Below are positions 13,684 to 26,245 of a stretch of 60,833 bases of DNA, one piece after another. The stretch's first letter is position 1. The number at the start of each line of letters is the position of its first letter. The stretch spans positions 1 through 60,833 of the forward strand of contig JBBHKE010000473.1 of NCBI GenBank assembly GCA_037447655.1. The letters run 5' to 3'. The position numbers were made by a program, and so were the translations under genes. The notes below the pieces were generated by a model. The model did no database searches, had not been told where the DNA came from, and saw only the letters and a list, made by a program, of their open reading frames with translations. Source of the stretch: Zygnema cylindricum. Its lineage: Eukaryota; Streptophyta; Zygnematophyceae; Zygnematales; Zygnemataceae.

Positions 13684-14089
13684 CTGTCTTCCAAAAAGTG
13701 CCAAAAGAGTACAGTAAAGCTGTCCCAAAAACTAAATCCAATCATATGAACAATCCTAGCTGACTCAACGGCAAAAAATACATTTACAAACAATAGTATC
13801 CTCGTGAAGAATCGGTGAGCTGTTGTTGACTGTTGGATTTACGTCAGAAAACAGGTCATACGTAGACGTGACAAATGAATCATTCCGGTGTCGCTCCAAG
13901 ATATTCATGTCAGGAACTTTTTGTCGGTGACCGACGACCTTGTCGTAATCTGACGTCGGAACATCGACGGACGTTTCTATCGGCGGAATAGACAGAAATG
14001 TCTACCGGCAAACTTTCAAACGGTCAGGTGTCGAGTCTCCAAAATCCAAATGGCGGGAGTGCTAGCCTCACGTCAGAGATCGCAAAAGT

Positions 14090-14640
14090 CAAAATTAAAA
14101 ATAACCGAAACCGACCGTTTTTTTTTTCAAAATCTGAGTAACCGATGCCCGACCGGGTTATGTCACGCTCCAAAATTGTTAACCGTTAACCGACCGGCGT
14201 TTACGAAAATAAAAATTAACCGAAACTCGATTTCTCGCGACTAACCATGCCCGCCCGTAACCGAAAAGTACAAAATTAATTAATGTACGACGTATGAATA
14301 AGCCAATAATTACAATTTGTCGCGTTCCCTAAGATTTGCGAAATGAATAAATTTACTACCATGTCAGATTTGCGACACTTTGTCGCGTTCCCTAAGATTT
14401 GCGAAATGAATGGTGTTACTACTGTGTCAGATTTGCGACGCTAATGTTGGATTATAGAGATAATACAAAATTTTCATTTTGTTTGGTTTTTTGGTTGACC
14501 GACCGTAACCGACTTTTTTTTTTCTTGGTGAATCAACCGACCATAACCGCTCGACCCCCAAAATTTGGCAGCCGAATCCGTTTCGAATCTGGCGCGGGCA
14601 ATCGGTTAGCGATCGATCACGGTTTCGGTTGACCGTTTGC
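14090..14640. repeat. AACCGACCG-rich repeat with an internal 63-bp tandem duplication
   Basis: AACCGAAACCGACCG motifs at the left and CGGTTTCGGTTGACCG at the right suggest a degenerate inverted-repeat element. Inside it, 14316-14378 is repeated at 14379-14440 (TTTGTCGCGTTCCCTAAGAT...). Confidence 0.5.
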
Positions 14641-14879
14641 GACCTCTGCCTCACGTACTATATATACGTATCCACACATAATGACAGACGATATTATCGA
14701 CGCCCAATTCGCGACATGAATCCGTGGAAACACAATAATTTGGCGAAACCTTTCCGATATCCTTGCAGTACGGTCAATTATGCGAAATACTTATATACTA
14801 ACATTAACTAAACAATTGTATACAGTATTCTATAGTTCATACTAGTAAATGGCCCGACAAATGTATAGCAACATTTAAG

Positions 14880-15619
14880 GGATGTGTATCAATAAATTGC
14901 TTATCGCTATAATTTCGACACCGATATTATCATTTTATCGAGCGGAAATATCTCAACATATCGCTCCAAGACAAGCAAATATCTAATATCGTCAAGATAC
15001 ATGGAGGAGGGGGTGGGAAGGAGAGGGGGAGGGTTGGGAGCGAGGTTGGGGGTTTTGGCAATTCGAATGTAACTAGCTATTGAGTTTTTGCAATACGTCT
15101 TTATAGACATATCGAACCTATATATCGGTAAACTATTGTGTTAACTCATTTAACGATGTGACGAAACAATTTGTTGATTATCGATAAATTAAGAAAAGGT
15201 ACATATTCGTTATCGTTCAGATATTACCAAAAATATGTTTTTTCCACTATATCATTCCCTCTACCCCTCTCTCCATCCTCCCCTCCCTCCCTCCTTTCGA
15301 CCCTCCCTTCTTAATGTAATTTTGTATCCCCCATTGGATTACAAAATTCCCTTTTAATATGAAGCCTTTAGATAATTTTCAATGGCTCCCTTGCTCTCGC
15401 AGCTACTGGCTTCCTGGCAGGCAAAGTTTATCGATGACTACATCCTTGTGTAGTTTGGACTCCCCTAAGTCCACCTGAAAATAAATCTCTTAAGACGCCC
15501 TACCAGACGATTAATTATAAAGAGGCAAAGATGCCTATTTGTACACAAGCTCTTTGGGAGAGAGGCGGCTACCTACCAAATTGACTAAGTCATAAACTCC
15601 TATATAAACCCCTCTATAT
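14880..15619. other. Intergenic, low-complexity purine and pyrimidine tracts
   Basis: TATCG-rich sequence (14890-15230), a G/A-rich run (15004-15056) and a C/T-rich run (15250-15312). No gene recognised. Confidence 0.5.
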
Positions 15620-16340
15620 TGTTGTACAACACCAATCACTTGACTGTAGCGTACAAGAAGGTACTAATCCCGTGGTACCTTCTGTACGATCAAGGTACGA
15701 CATAGCCATGGTGAGGACGTTTGTAACTCTAAGACTCGTCTTTATTCTCTCTAGTGATTACGCATTCCAGTTACGCTACGCCACGTGTCATCTGGTGAAG
15801 AAATGTCCATAAACCACCAAAAAGGCCATTCTGTGATGTCGACTTTGAGTAATAGCCGTATGATGCAAACCCACTTTTAATGTTCGTCGTTTAAAATAAA
15901 TGTTTGATTCATTTGTTTAGTGCGATATCGGCGGACATACAAAATTCTTACTGATTTTATATGACATTTCCTTGTTACCTAGTTAATCGGTTTAATCTGC
16001 ATGTATCTCTTTAAGTAGTTATCTAACACTATATATCCCAGCATAGTTCTTAAACCATAGGATAAGGCTGTCGGCTATTCCGACGTACTGTATGGACCAC
16101 GATCAATTCCTAACTGGTCTATAATCCTTTTGGTACACTCTTCTTTAGACTGTTTATTGTCTCCTCTTGGCTGCTAAAGCAGCCATGGATCTATCTCTCT
16201 CTCTCTTTCCGATCATCAATGACTATAATAAGTGTGGAGATCGTAGACAAAGAGAGTTTATAGCCTACCTGCTGTTAAAACGTTTTTGTTTCCACAAAAA
16301 ATGACCTTTTAAATACATAAAGAAAACAAATATTTCAACA
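15620..16340 (-). mobile_element. Probable 3' LTR of a Ty1/copia element
   Basis: On the minus strand the sequence directly after the copia coding remnant is a purine-rich tract (AAATAAGAGGAG, 16341-16352), which looks like a polypurine tract. It is followed by TGTTGAAATA starting at 16340. The proposed far end, TGTTGTACAA on the plus strand at 15620, reads ...CAACA on the minus strand, giving TGTTG...CAACA termini and an LTR of about 720 bp. No second LTR was found here to confirm it. Confidence 0.5.
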
Positions 16341-17200
16341 CTCCTCTTATTTTTTAGTTACTTTTTTGTTTAAGTCCACACTGTTTCGTGCAAAATTTTA
16401 GTTTAGGAGATGGGACTAGCTTTGTCATGATATCTGCCACTACTTCCCAATCTGATTTATATTATAAGCTCACAACTTTGTTTCCAACCTTTTCTCTCAC
16501 AAAGCTCAAATTTATGTCCATATGCTTAGCTTTGAAATGGTGTTTTGGATTAGGTGTAATTGCAATGACAGCTTGATTATCACAAAACACTCTCTGAACA
16601 CCAACCTTCATGAACCCAAGTTATTGGAAGAAAGACTTCATCCACATCAACTTTTTGACAGCATAACAAGAGGCCATGTACTCAACCTCCATAGTGGACT
16701 GAGCAACCACATTTTGTTACTTACTGCTCCAACAACAAGCACCATTTCCAACATATAAAACATACTTAGACGTACATCTTCTCATATGAGCATACCCATA
16801 GCTGGCATCACTCGAAGTGGTGATGTCAGTATTCTCCCTTTCTTTATAACTCTATTGGTTGCCTCCCAATCTCTATTTGTAGGATCATTAAGACTCCTAT
16901 CTCTCTTTCCAGGATCATTAAGACTATTATTGAGAACCCCAACTGCTGCAATTGTTGCTGCGGCTATATCGGGCTTAGTAGAATTCATCAAATATATCAG
17001 ACTTCCTACGACCTGTCTATAAGGAATTTACTTCATAAGCTGTCTCTCTTTTGGACTCGTTTTTTCATCAATAATGATCACACCTCCTTTTACACTCCCA
17101 TCGCTTACTTTCTTATAGTCCATGGGAGTGGTATAACTATTTGCCTTCTCCATCTGAATTTTTTCTAACATTTTCAGATTGCCTCTTTTTGAGTTAATCT
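16341..17200 (-). mobile_element. Ty1/copia pol remnant (end of RT and RNase H)
   Basis: Translating the minus strand gives the diagnostic end of a copia polyprotein in order: SYTTPMDYKKVSDGS, then YRQVVGSLIYLMNSTKPDIA (end of the RT region). RNase H follows, with VVAQSTMEVEYMASCYAV, VFCDNQAVIAI, HHFKAKHMDI and VADIMTKLVPSPKLKF, ending just before the polypurine tract. In-frame stops (after ERQLMK and in the RNase H segment) and an insertion of repeated NDP motifs show it is dead. Only the 3' third of pol is present. Confidence 0.9.
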
Positions 17201-17377
17201 GATTGCTCGTTTCCTTCTATCTCTTTCCATTTTAATTCCTTAGATATATCTTGCCTCCCCTAAATCCTTCATGTATTTTGAGAATTACGTACATTTTACT
17301 TTAATATCTGTGAAGTCCTCTCGCACAATTTTCTCGGTGCAGCATCTAATTTTGACAAAACGACGAAAATAGTTACT

Positions 17378-18364
17378 TAGGGGGTGTCCCTATGCATTAA
17401 AATATTGACTTTTCTCTGTTGTTTTTCCTCCAAAATTGAGTCCAAACTTTAGCCGTGCGAAAAAAAACACTTTTACCACAATACAGTGGACATCAATTCG
17501 ATACATTCAATGTACTCCATGTTTGTCGTTATGTGAACACATTTTGGCGTTTTATTCTTTTAGACCCATCAAGAGACTCCAGCCCATCAAAAAGAATCAT
17601 AAAAAATCACATACGAGAGTTATCGCCCAAACAACGACTGAAAAACGGTCTACGCACGCGCCACACAAGTGGGAAAAAATTCGGACGAGGGAGAGTACTC
17701 GCTATTTTTCTCGCGGCCTGTCACTCAAATGTACGGAAAATATGAGAATGTACGGAAAACGAATGTACGGAAATATGAGAATGTACGGAAAAATCTGCAG
17801 AGGTTTTGGACCTCCACTTTCATTCATGGGTCCTCTGCAGAATTTGCACCTTCGTCGCCTCTCCCCTCTCCCTCTTACACTATCGCTTTTATCTCACACT
17901 TTTTAGAATGAGGCACGACATGAATGGTATGAAATGAAGGATATTTGAAAGATGATTATTTTGACTACCTTTAAGCATATTTTGATGGCAAGTCGAGTGA
18001 GAAAAGTCGGAAAAACGAAATCGGGTAACCATGGCGGAAAGTTCTTTAATTTGTGACGTCGACGTTGTCACAAGTGAGCATGGCGCCACAACGTCACAAA
18101 ACCTTGAAACATCTACAATTTCACAAAACTACAAAAATCTAGTCGTCTACAACTGTCGCTGCACTTTTTGGCGTCGCCAATCGTCGGAAGTTTCGTAGTC
18201 GTCTTCAACCGTCACAAAGCTGTACCTTTGTCTACAACCGTCAAATGTAAAGGGTTCCGATTTCATTTTCGCACATTGGGACGCACTTCAAAGTAGTACG
18301 GAGAATCTTCACTACAGTCCAAAATACTTTATCAAAGTACCGATTACATGGGGACGTCCCCTTA
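17378..18364. mobile_element. TIR element, family 2, copy b
   Basis: It starts TTAGGGGGTGTCCCTATG and ends CATGGGGACGTCCCCTTA. It matches 767-1748 along its whole length, with internal gaatgtacggaaa direct repeats (17725-17795). No transposase-like frame is visible. Confidence 0.75.
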
Positions 18365-19454
18365 TACTTTTGGCACATCTGTATCATGCCCTTAGGTTAT
18401 ACCTTCATTCATTTTAGTTCCCAAGTGTAGATTTTGGACTTTCCGCCCTATTGTCACACGGCAGGACCAACCAGTACACTGTTACTCACTAAACGACAAG
18501 TGAGTTTTAACAAACTCTACGAGACCTGCTAGAATGAACAGCACTGAAAGTACAGATGCATCCTGTACGGAGAGTCTGAATTTAGTCGGTTCGCCTAATG
18601 ACACCAGTGGATTGAAAAGGAATATGTAAGCGCTTACGTGGCAGATGATCCGAGCATTGGTTGGGTCTGAACTGTGAACTGTACACCGCGAATCGATATT
18701 ATTGTAAAGAAATTATAAGTGTAAAAAATGTGTTTATAACTCTCTATTTTAGGGTCGATTACCGAAACCAAAGAAAGCAATCAATGCTACAGCAGTTACC
18801 ATAGCGCTTTCCTAATGAAGTTTGCTTTTTAACATACCACACTATTTTAAGTTACGTGCGCCCATAGTGTATCCGAGGGTGTGTGTCTTCAGCATAGTTC
18901 AAAAGTAGGTGAAAGTAGGCCCATACAATATGCCTCTTGTATCCAAAACACACAATATGACCTTAAGACCCATATTGTATTGGTCGCAAAATGAAAAAAA
19001 TAGTAATAGGGTTGAGTTGCACATCGATCGATAGAGAATTAACGTCATGTCTAAATTTTGAAAAACATTCGGACAAAAAATGATTTTTCTGTGAGTTTTG
19101 AGGTATTTTTTTTATTTAAACCGTCAGATTTGGACGATCGGACGGTCGCTGATCAAAGTAGCCATCTAAGAAGATCACATGAAAATCCCATAGCACAACT
19201 TACGATAAAGGCTCCTACAAAAGGCCTAAAATAGAAACACCTACTTTTAAACTATGGTCTCCACATAGTCCAAGTTTTTAACATATGAAAACGAGTTCGG
19301 ACGATTTGTTATTTAGTGCACTTTCCTGTGTCGACGTCATCACCTGACAATTTTTTTGTACTTTAGTACGAATGAACGATAATTTTTCGTACAAAATGGC
19401 ACATTTCGTACATTACATTAATGATAGTTCTCCTGAAACAATGTAAATATAAAC
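18365..19454. other. Intergenic, no gene recognised; one MITE terminus
   Basis: A MITE-type terminus TACACCGCGAATCG lies at 18682. Its possible partner is at 22281-22302. Nothing else identifiable. Confidence 0.45.
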
Positions 19455-20390
19455 TCACATATCAAATTTAAAAGCACGATGGTAAACCATCCGAGTCCAA
19501 GGGTACAAAAGGGGTGGCATGGCCAAAACTGAAAAGCCTACAAGCAGGGCAAGAAAAAACAAAGGGAGCAGCGTGAACACATAAAAATGGCAAGTAAAAT
19601 AAAAGCACTTTAACCCGAAAAGAAAACCACAGCTAGCCACTTTAACAAAAACTACAACCCCAACCCCAACACAATTAAATATATACGAAAAAGCAACCTC
19701 GTAAGTCCCCCCAACTCGGAGGAGCACGTTGAGGGAGTTCCGGTACACGTCGACGGTCCATAACCACAATAGCCGATTGGAGGCGAATAGTTGCATGTAA
19801 TTGCTGTGAAGCCACAGATAACCGTTGACGATAAAAGGGTAAGGACAGAAGGAGGAGGGCTCCCATGTCCTCGTCGCTCGAAAGCGTGTCGGGCACAAGT
19901 ACGGAGAAACTCGTCCAAAGCAACACCCAAACTACAAAAGATCTCAACTGCCGCCGGAATAAAGTCATCCGTAGGGTCTCGGTGTGCATAATCACGCTCC
20001 TTCGCCTTAGCGATATCACGACATGCCACCCCAAAATGTCGAGCTGCCTGACCAACAACTGTATCCAAAGTACGGATCGCCAAAACAGTGTCACCAAAAA
20101 TGTGACGGGCACCATCGAGGAAAACAACATCAATCCGGCACGAGGGAATAATGTGAGCAACTTCCCGACGCACAGAAAAGCCCCCCTTTAAAGCAATAGT
20201 CGCAACGACACCATGAATAGTGTTGTGTGCCTGAATGAATTCTCTCATGGGAGCAACGAAGCAAATGGACGCCATCGTGCTCCAAGACACGCCCACAAGA
20301 GCACTATAGAGAGCCAACTAAAAGAGGATGAGGGAGGCCAAGGCAAAATCGGAGGGCGGTGGTGAATTTAGCAGGTGTGAATGACACTTT
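19455..20390 (-). mobile_element. 5'-truncated LINE, C-terminal domain copy 1
   Basis: The minus strand encodes a segment with FTTALRFCLGLPHPLLVGSL, IQAHNTIHGVVA, GGFSVRREVAHIIPS and CRIDVVFLDGARHIFGD, then AVEIFCSLGVALDEFLRTCA. A second copy of the same protein lies at 41152-42120. The order matches the C-terminal region downstream of RT in some plant non-LTR elements: a Cys/His knuckle, then an RIDVV(L/F) block that may be a restriction-enzyme-like nuclease. The 3' end (AAAGCRCGATGGT on the plus strand) is shared with fragments near 40490, 40950 and 48588. Nuclease identity is inference. Confidence 0.65.
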
Positions 20391-21937
20391 TTAAACTAAA
20401 CTTACAATACAATAGCATAAACAAAGGTTTATTATTCAATCATTTTTTGGCTCAAGGGTTGTAATATAGAGGTGAGTATACAGTGAACACTAATAGCGAT
20501 TAATGATCATAGGTCGTTTAAATGATTGTTCAAACGTTTATACATTTTGCTCCATTGTTCATACTAGTTGAACCGTACAATGCTAAAAAAGAATGTAGAA
20601 CAAAATGTTGAAAATGTATTTTTCATTCTAATTATGTTCGATTATAAAAACTCGGAAAACCACTACAATGTGGTAATAAATGGAAAAAGTAATGTTATAT
20701 TTTAAAATAAAAAAATGATAAGACATGAAAATGGCTTTTATTTTTATTTTCTCGAGCAAACTCACTACATTTTTTTCCTCCCTTTAACGTATCTAAGGTT
20801 ATTAAATGTTGTACAAGATTTTCTAACCAGGATATGTGTTATCATGGTGTAAAGCATGCAATCATTATAGCAAAAGGACGTTTACTTCATTTTGTGTACT
20901 TGCTTCTATAAAAATCCAACCGAAAAAGGTACAAATATTGATCTGAGCATATATTAAAGTCTTTCTACCTTATCATCTTTCTATCATCCCAACTAGATGC
21001 AACTTGGACCTCTAAGACCTAAAACCTCAGAGGTGACTAAGATACTTGAACCAATAACTGAAAATTGAACTGCTCGTTCTCTTCCCTGCTGATTTCCACT
21101 TTGTTTTTCAAACCGATATCTACTCCAAAGGAGAAAACGGAAGCAAAGAAAAAAATGAAGAATGCACCAATGCTGCGCAATAACACAAACCAATCCTCGA
21201 CAATTCAATACTATTGATGTTGCAAAAAGTTATCTATGCGAAAGTTGCAATGTCAATATCAGGATTTCTGGCATTCGTTATATTCGAGCATCATTGCACC
21301 CACGGCAGACGTTCCAGTATAACATTTACCGATATGCTGCATTAATTTATCAGCTTTAGATCGAACACATGCAAAAAAACATTTTAATATAAAGTGCGTT
21401 CACTTTTCCCATCATGTCACCAACATCACTATTCATAATTTTTTCTATCCACAAGTAGGCCGAAGTTGCCTAGATAAAAGAAATTTTGAAGGAGACTCAT
21501 TAAACCGAAGGAGACTTATTAAACTGAATCCCCACAATAAAAAAAATGCACAAAATGCCACCAGGTGCACTACTATTTGTGCACCCCACACACTTTTTCT
21601 CCGCCAAAGTCAACAAAATTTACGGAATGAAAAATTTACGAAACGAATTTACTAGAGTTAGAATAACAGTCATTAGTGCATTTTGATATTACACATTATT
21701 TCTTCGACATTTTTTCTTGCTCCTTTGACCTGACAGGCTCATGGAGTAGCATCACATTATTTTAAGCCTTTTTAAGAACAAAATGTTAAATAGTTTTTTT
21801 TTTAATATAATACGACAACTAGGGTAAAACATGCTAACAAAATGACATGACCCACACTAATTTATCACTGAATGTCCCTCGAATCGTTAACATCATTAGA
21901 ATTCGATGCCGGTCTTTTTTGCCGTCTGACCACAAAG
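20391..21937. other. AT-rich intergenic DNA, no gene recognised
   Basis: Small frames at 20993-21208 (minus) and 21162-21359 (plus) have no recognisable domain. Could hold UTR or intron sequence of an unseen gene. Confidence 0.4.
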
Positions 21938-22156
21938 TACAATGTGAATCGCTTTTAGTGTAAAAATCTTTTTCGGCACTTAAATCATTTTTTCTCCGTA
22001 CACACTTATCCGATATTCACACGGAGACCGCCAATCGGAAGGTGAGAATCTTGGCTTTTGAATGTAACCATCTGATCCAAAATCCGATAACCGTGTACGG
22101 AGAAAAGATGTTTTAAGTGGCAAAAAACATTAACTCTAAAAGCGATACAAGGTGTA
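21938..22156. mobile_element. 219-bp TA-flanked MITE, copy M4
   Basis: Ends are TACAATGTGAATCGCTTTTA and TAAAAGCGATACAAGGTGTA. The interior carries a second inverted pair (CTCCGTACACACTTATCCGA and CGATAACCGTGTACGGAGAA). The same structure occurs at 27056-27275 and 31159-31382. Confidence 0.75.
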
Positions 22157-22302
22157 GCGTTGATAAAACATTGTTATTTTCCCGAAGGCTAATCCTTTAA
22201 ATGTTCAAAAGCAGCTATGTTAGTCGGAAGTAAATTGGAACCGATAACACTAATATAAACGCCAAGTTAATAATTTCTTTACTCTAATAACGATACACAG
22301 TA

Positions 22303-24496
22303 AGTAACCGTAGTCAGTATAATATTAAAGCCGGCCAATAAGGCTGGGCATTCTGTACATACAACTGAGCCAATAATCTCAATAATGCAGCTAAAATTAC
22401 GGCTTTGCCATACTAAAATCGCTAAAAGCGTGTTCTTTTGACGAATGGGCCTGTGTTGTCCATCACATAATTTGAGACCACCTTACCAAAGAACATACAA
22501 CAATATAAAGTCTCCTACAGCTCTATTATTGGGTCTTCAGAAGAGAATGAGACAAAACTGACGCATCGAGGGACCTTGGCCGAAACATTGCTGTATGAAC
22601 AGCTTCACTTGAATTATTTCTGCAAGGCTATTGAAATAAAAAAGAATAAAATGTAAAATAGAAATTAAACACAAAACATGACAAGTCACCAAGCTGGTAG
22701 TTCCCATTTATTAACCATAAATTAACTGCTCCTCAGAATACATTGTTTTGAGAACAGAAATAGATGTGTAGCTGCTATGAGTTACTATACTTATCGCAAC
22801 TTCACAGAAAATATCAACAGGTAATAAACACCTTACATTGGCAATTCGAGTAAACGTCATTTAGTTCTATTTAACAGTTGGGTCTAATTAAAATATAAGC
22901 TACAACTCCAAGTCGAGAAACTTAAAAAAAAAAAATATCCTCCAAGATTTGTGGACCAAACAGCAATGTCAGTCTCCAATAATGTGGTCTGTGAATATTG
23001 CAGTGATGTCTTTTCTCTTCACTATATTTGCTGTGCCTATTTCTGCATTTACATGTAGCAGTACAGACTCAGTCATCTGCACTTCATAGCCTAATAAAAT
23101 ATATTGATTCCCTACAATTGGTTTCCTTTCTCCATTCCCTCTAATGATTGTTTCTGCACTCCTTCAGGGCCACCACATACTCCTGTACGTAGTCGTCACA
23201 AAAAGATTTCATGCTCACTTCAAATCGAGCAGATCTCTTTCTTGGACAACTTAGGTTTTCCTAAGTCCATCTCAAGAAGGCTTTTTTCCCTTATCATCAA
23301 TAGCTAATCTATCGCCTTACTCTACAAAACTGTTAAAGACTGACCAATAACATGTACAAAATGCGTCCAACAAACAATATAAGCTTGTTTTAGACTTTTG
23401 TTTGGATGTTCCAATTGTGGAGATCCGGGGTTGTTTATTCCAAAAAAATAAAATAAACCTCCATTTGTGAACTCTGGCAGGTAATTTTTACCTCTGAGAA
23501 AAAAATATTGTCGAGTGAAAGATTTTGACCGTTCCTTTTGGTTCAATGCCAACAACTCTGAAGGGCTGTTGTTGCTAGAAACTAGTGCTGTCATTGTGAG
23601 AAGCTTCTGAAAAACCCAGACTTACCAGCCAAAGCTTTCCATTTCCTCCTATTCCATTAAGCATCTACAAACTAAAGCATACATAAAAAATTCCCAAAAT
23701 TGCCCAGGTTGATAGAGGGTAGACTAACCCTGTCAAGTTTTCTGCCGCAGGGCCCTGTTTTAGACTAGCAGTAACTCGAAGCATCTGTTTGTTCGATACA
23801 GAAAGTGGCTGCTGTCTGTTAATTGTGCTTTAAAAAGTGTTTCAGATGGACATCATGTCACAACTGCAGAAATAGCTTTCCCTCTTCGGTTTTCCTTCTT
23901 ACTCACGAAGAAAAATCTAAAAGCCGACAGCCCCAGCCAAAAAAACAAAAGAAAAATCAAATCAGATCTTCATTCAACTACAGTAGCTACATTAAAAGCC
24001 CATAGAATGAAATAAATTTCTCAACTTAAAATGAATGAGCATCACAGATCTTTACATCCGTATGGACCAAATGAATTCAGTCACAATTCTTTTTTCCAAA
24101 AGAAAACCCGAATTACAGTGGAATATACTGCAGTGTCACTTGCTACTAGAGTGGATACAAGATTACAGAAGTACAATGCTCCGCCCTTTAAAACTGCAAA
24201 AGTATTCTGTTCGATTGCCATGTGCAAAGTGTGATGCCAGAATGAATGATGCAATGCAGGAGTCGAATGACTTAAACAATGATTTTGCATGAGCATAAAT
24301 TCATCTACCACCTCTGCTTCTCGTCCTTTCACACCTAAAAGAATTGGAGGTGCGTACAAGTCCTTTTAACCAAAACTAATCAACAAACCAGGCAGGATAT
24401 TAATATAGCTCACAACATTATCCTTTCCTGTATCTGAAAGATTTCAGAAGCCTAGCTTGAATGCATGAATTTGGCGAACCCATAATGGACATGTAC
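22303..24496. other. Unassigned region downstream of the mTERF gene
   Basis: No coding homology seen on either strand. The end of the mTERF open frame overlaps a strong splice donor pattern, so part of this stretch could be intron, a 3' exon or 3' UTR of that gene. Confidence 0.4.
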
Positions 24497-26044
24497 TCAC
24501 CTTTCTGGCGATTCCCGACACCTTCGAACAAAAGTTTCACTATCCACACTTAAGACAGAGTTCAATCGGAACGATTTTCCCAAACCGGTATTTTTCAACA
24601 TCTTAAATCTTGGCATTATACGACTTTCTAAACTATAAGTCAAAGATGTCGGCCACTGTCGAAGAGCTTCATGTCCTCCATCCATATTTTCACTAATGAA
24701 AATTATTTTTGCCTCGAGAATGTCCCATGTTCTTGTAAGCAATCCAGGCTGTAAAATAATCATTTCTCTTGCATCTTGTTTCCCAAACACTTTTACTAAA
24801 CCCTCATAAGAACGAGAAAGTGTATCCACATTCATTCCCAGGATGTGAGGGAATCTTACAAGAATCCGGCTTATGTCTTGAATGTCCAACATTATCCGAA
24901 TAGCTTTCATTTTGGACTTCATGGCGGGATATCCATGGTTAAATAAATTTGGCCATTTATCAACAGCAGCTCCAACATCAACCATACCTGCCTCCAGAAG
25001 AAGGATTCTTTTTTCTTCCAAATTCTCCACACTAAGACCAAGAATCTGTGAAGCTGTTGCTAAAATCTTGCCTAGCTTCTCAGCTCGCAAAGTATTTGTG
25101 AGATACAACAATGAGGATTGCATGTTAGCGAAGCCAATTTGCAAACATAAAGGTCTTCGTAACAGAATAACTCGAATTTCTTTTAATTGGAGGCCATAGG
25201 TGGTCAACAATTCTACCATAGGCATAAGTCTCACGTCCGGATCATATTTCCATAGTGCAGGCATGTCGTTAAACAGTTTCACAATATCCTTTTTTGAAGC
25301 GCCAAGACTGATCAAATAACTCGTTATATTCTCGTTTATTGGAAGAATTTGGCGGTCAGGAAAGTTCTTTTCAAGAGCTTGTAATACACGTCGATGTTTT
25401 TCGACAAAAACTTTGCTTTTCACACCAGCTTGTATTTGCTTTATTCTCAAAGATGATTTTGAAAATGTAGCTGATGGAGAAAAATCCTTCTTTTTGTCTT
25501 CAATTATTACTTTCTCAATCTCATTCTCTTTCTGTTCTTTGCTTTCATCATCAGCAATTCTATTGACTGATTCTGTGTCAGAAATGTGATCTATTTTAAG
25601 ACCTTTCTCTAAGCTTTTGTCGTTATTCTCTACTTTTTCCTCAGAGCTTCGTTCACATGCATTTATTTCCTTCAATAACTCCTTTTTTACTGCAACTGAA
25701 AAGGCACGAAAAGAAGCAGGAAGAAGAACATGAAAAAGAGGAGAAGACGTCAAAAGGTTTGTATTATTATTCTTAGTAAATGCAGAAAGATATGAAGAAT
25801 ATATGGAAAAAGCTTCAGAATGAGAATGAGATACTCTAACAGAAGTACAACCCAAGCTCAAAAGGGAAGCCTCTCTTTCAGACAGAGACATTCCCTGGTT
25901 ACGACAAATGTCACTTGTCATGAGAAAAGAAATCTTCAAGTGATTCTGCAATATAATATTGTACGGAGATTCAATGACGTGGCCATGCTGAGATGCCGAG
26001 AGAAAACGCCGCAGGAGATGGCCACCATGATAAGCTGGCGCCAT
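24497..26044 (-). CDS. mTERF-domain organellar protein
   Basis: Mitochondrial transcription termination factor (mTERF) family proteins bind nucleic acids in mitochondria or plastids and act in transcription, splicing or ribosome assembly. The proposed start at 26044 gives 515 residues beginning MAPAYHGGHLLRRFLSASQH, which looks like an organelle presequence; the frame stays open upstream into the TIR element. Residues up to about 200 are low-complexity and charged. From there come repeated helical mTERF motifs, including LISLGASKKDIVKLFNDMP, GLQLKEIRVILLRRPLCLQI, DISRILVRFPHILGMNVDTL and GLLTRTWDILEAKIIFISEN. The stop at 24497 overlaps GAAAG|GTGAGT on the minus strand, a near-perfect donor, so a further 3' exon is possible. 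The subfamily cannot be decided by eye. A family 1 TIR element begins about 200 bp upstream, so the promoter or 5' UTR may be partly transposon-derived. Confidence 0.85.
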   Translation of the reverse strand: MAPAYHGGHLLRRFLSASQHGHVIESPYNIILQNHLKISFLMTSDICRNQGMSLSEREASLLSLGCTSVRVSHSHSEAFSIYSSYLSAFTKNNNTNLLTSSPLFHVLLPASFRAFSVAVKKELLKEINACERSSEEKVENNDKSLEKGLKIDHISDTESVNRIADDESKEQKENEIEKVIIEDKKKDFSPSATFSKSSLRIKQIQAGVKSKVFVEKHRRVLQALEKNFPDRQILPINENITSYLISLGASKKDIVKLFNDMPALWKYDPDVRLMPMVELLTTYGLQLKEIRVILLRRPLCLQIGFANMQSSLLYLTNTLRAEKLGKILATASQILGLSVENLEEKRILLLEAGMVDVGAAVDKWPNLFNHGYPAMKSKMKAIRIMLDIQDISRILVRFPHILGMNVDTLSRSYEGLVKVFGKQDAREMIILQPGLLTRTWDILEAKIIFISENMDGGHEALRQWPTSLTYSLESRIMPRFKMLKNTGLGKSFRLNSVLSVDSETFVRRCRESPER

Positions 26045-26245
26045 TGGAATGTGAAAGAGGATGACAGTGGCTCCAAAAAGTGGCCAAAAGATGCAAGTGT
26101 AGTAAAAATATCGCAAATCGATGCACATGATCGTAATCTTCTTTTCTGTAATGTTGTTTTCAAGAAACTCACGAAAATATAGTACGTCATGGTACGGGCA
26201 AGTACAAAATTCTGTATTAAACCTCACTTTTCGTCTGATGTAACC

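Larger units (their letters stand above)
18682..22302. mobile_element. Possible 3.6-kb TA-flanked TIR element with nested insertions
   Basis: The left end TACACCGCGAATCGATATTA...GTAAAGAAATTAT and the inverse of the right end, TACTGTGTATCGTTATTAGA, followed by GTAAAGAAATTAT, align over about 40 bp. If they belong together, the element hosts the LINE fragment at 19455-20390 and the MITE at 21938-22156. No transposase frame could be read inside, so the two ends could also belong to separate elements. Confidence 0.35.

Noticed and set aside
24081-24359. 92-codon frame on the minus strand as a last mTERF exon
   Set aside because: No resemblance to mTERF C-termini; only its position is suggestive.
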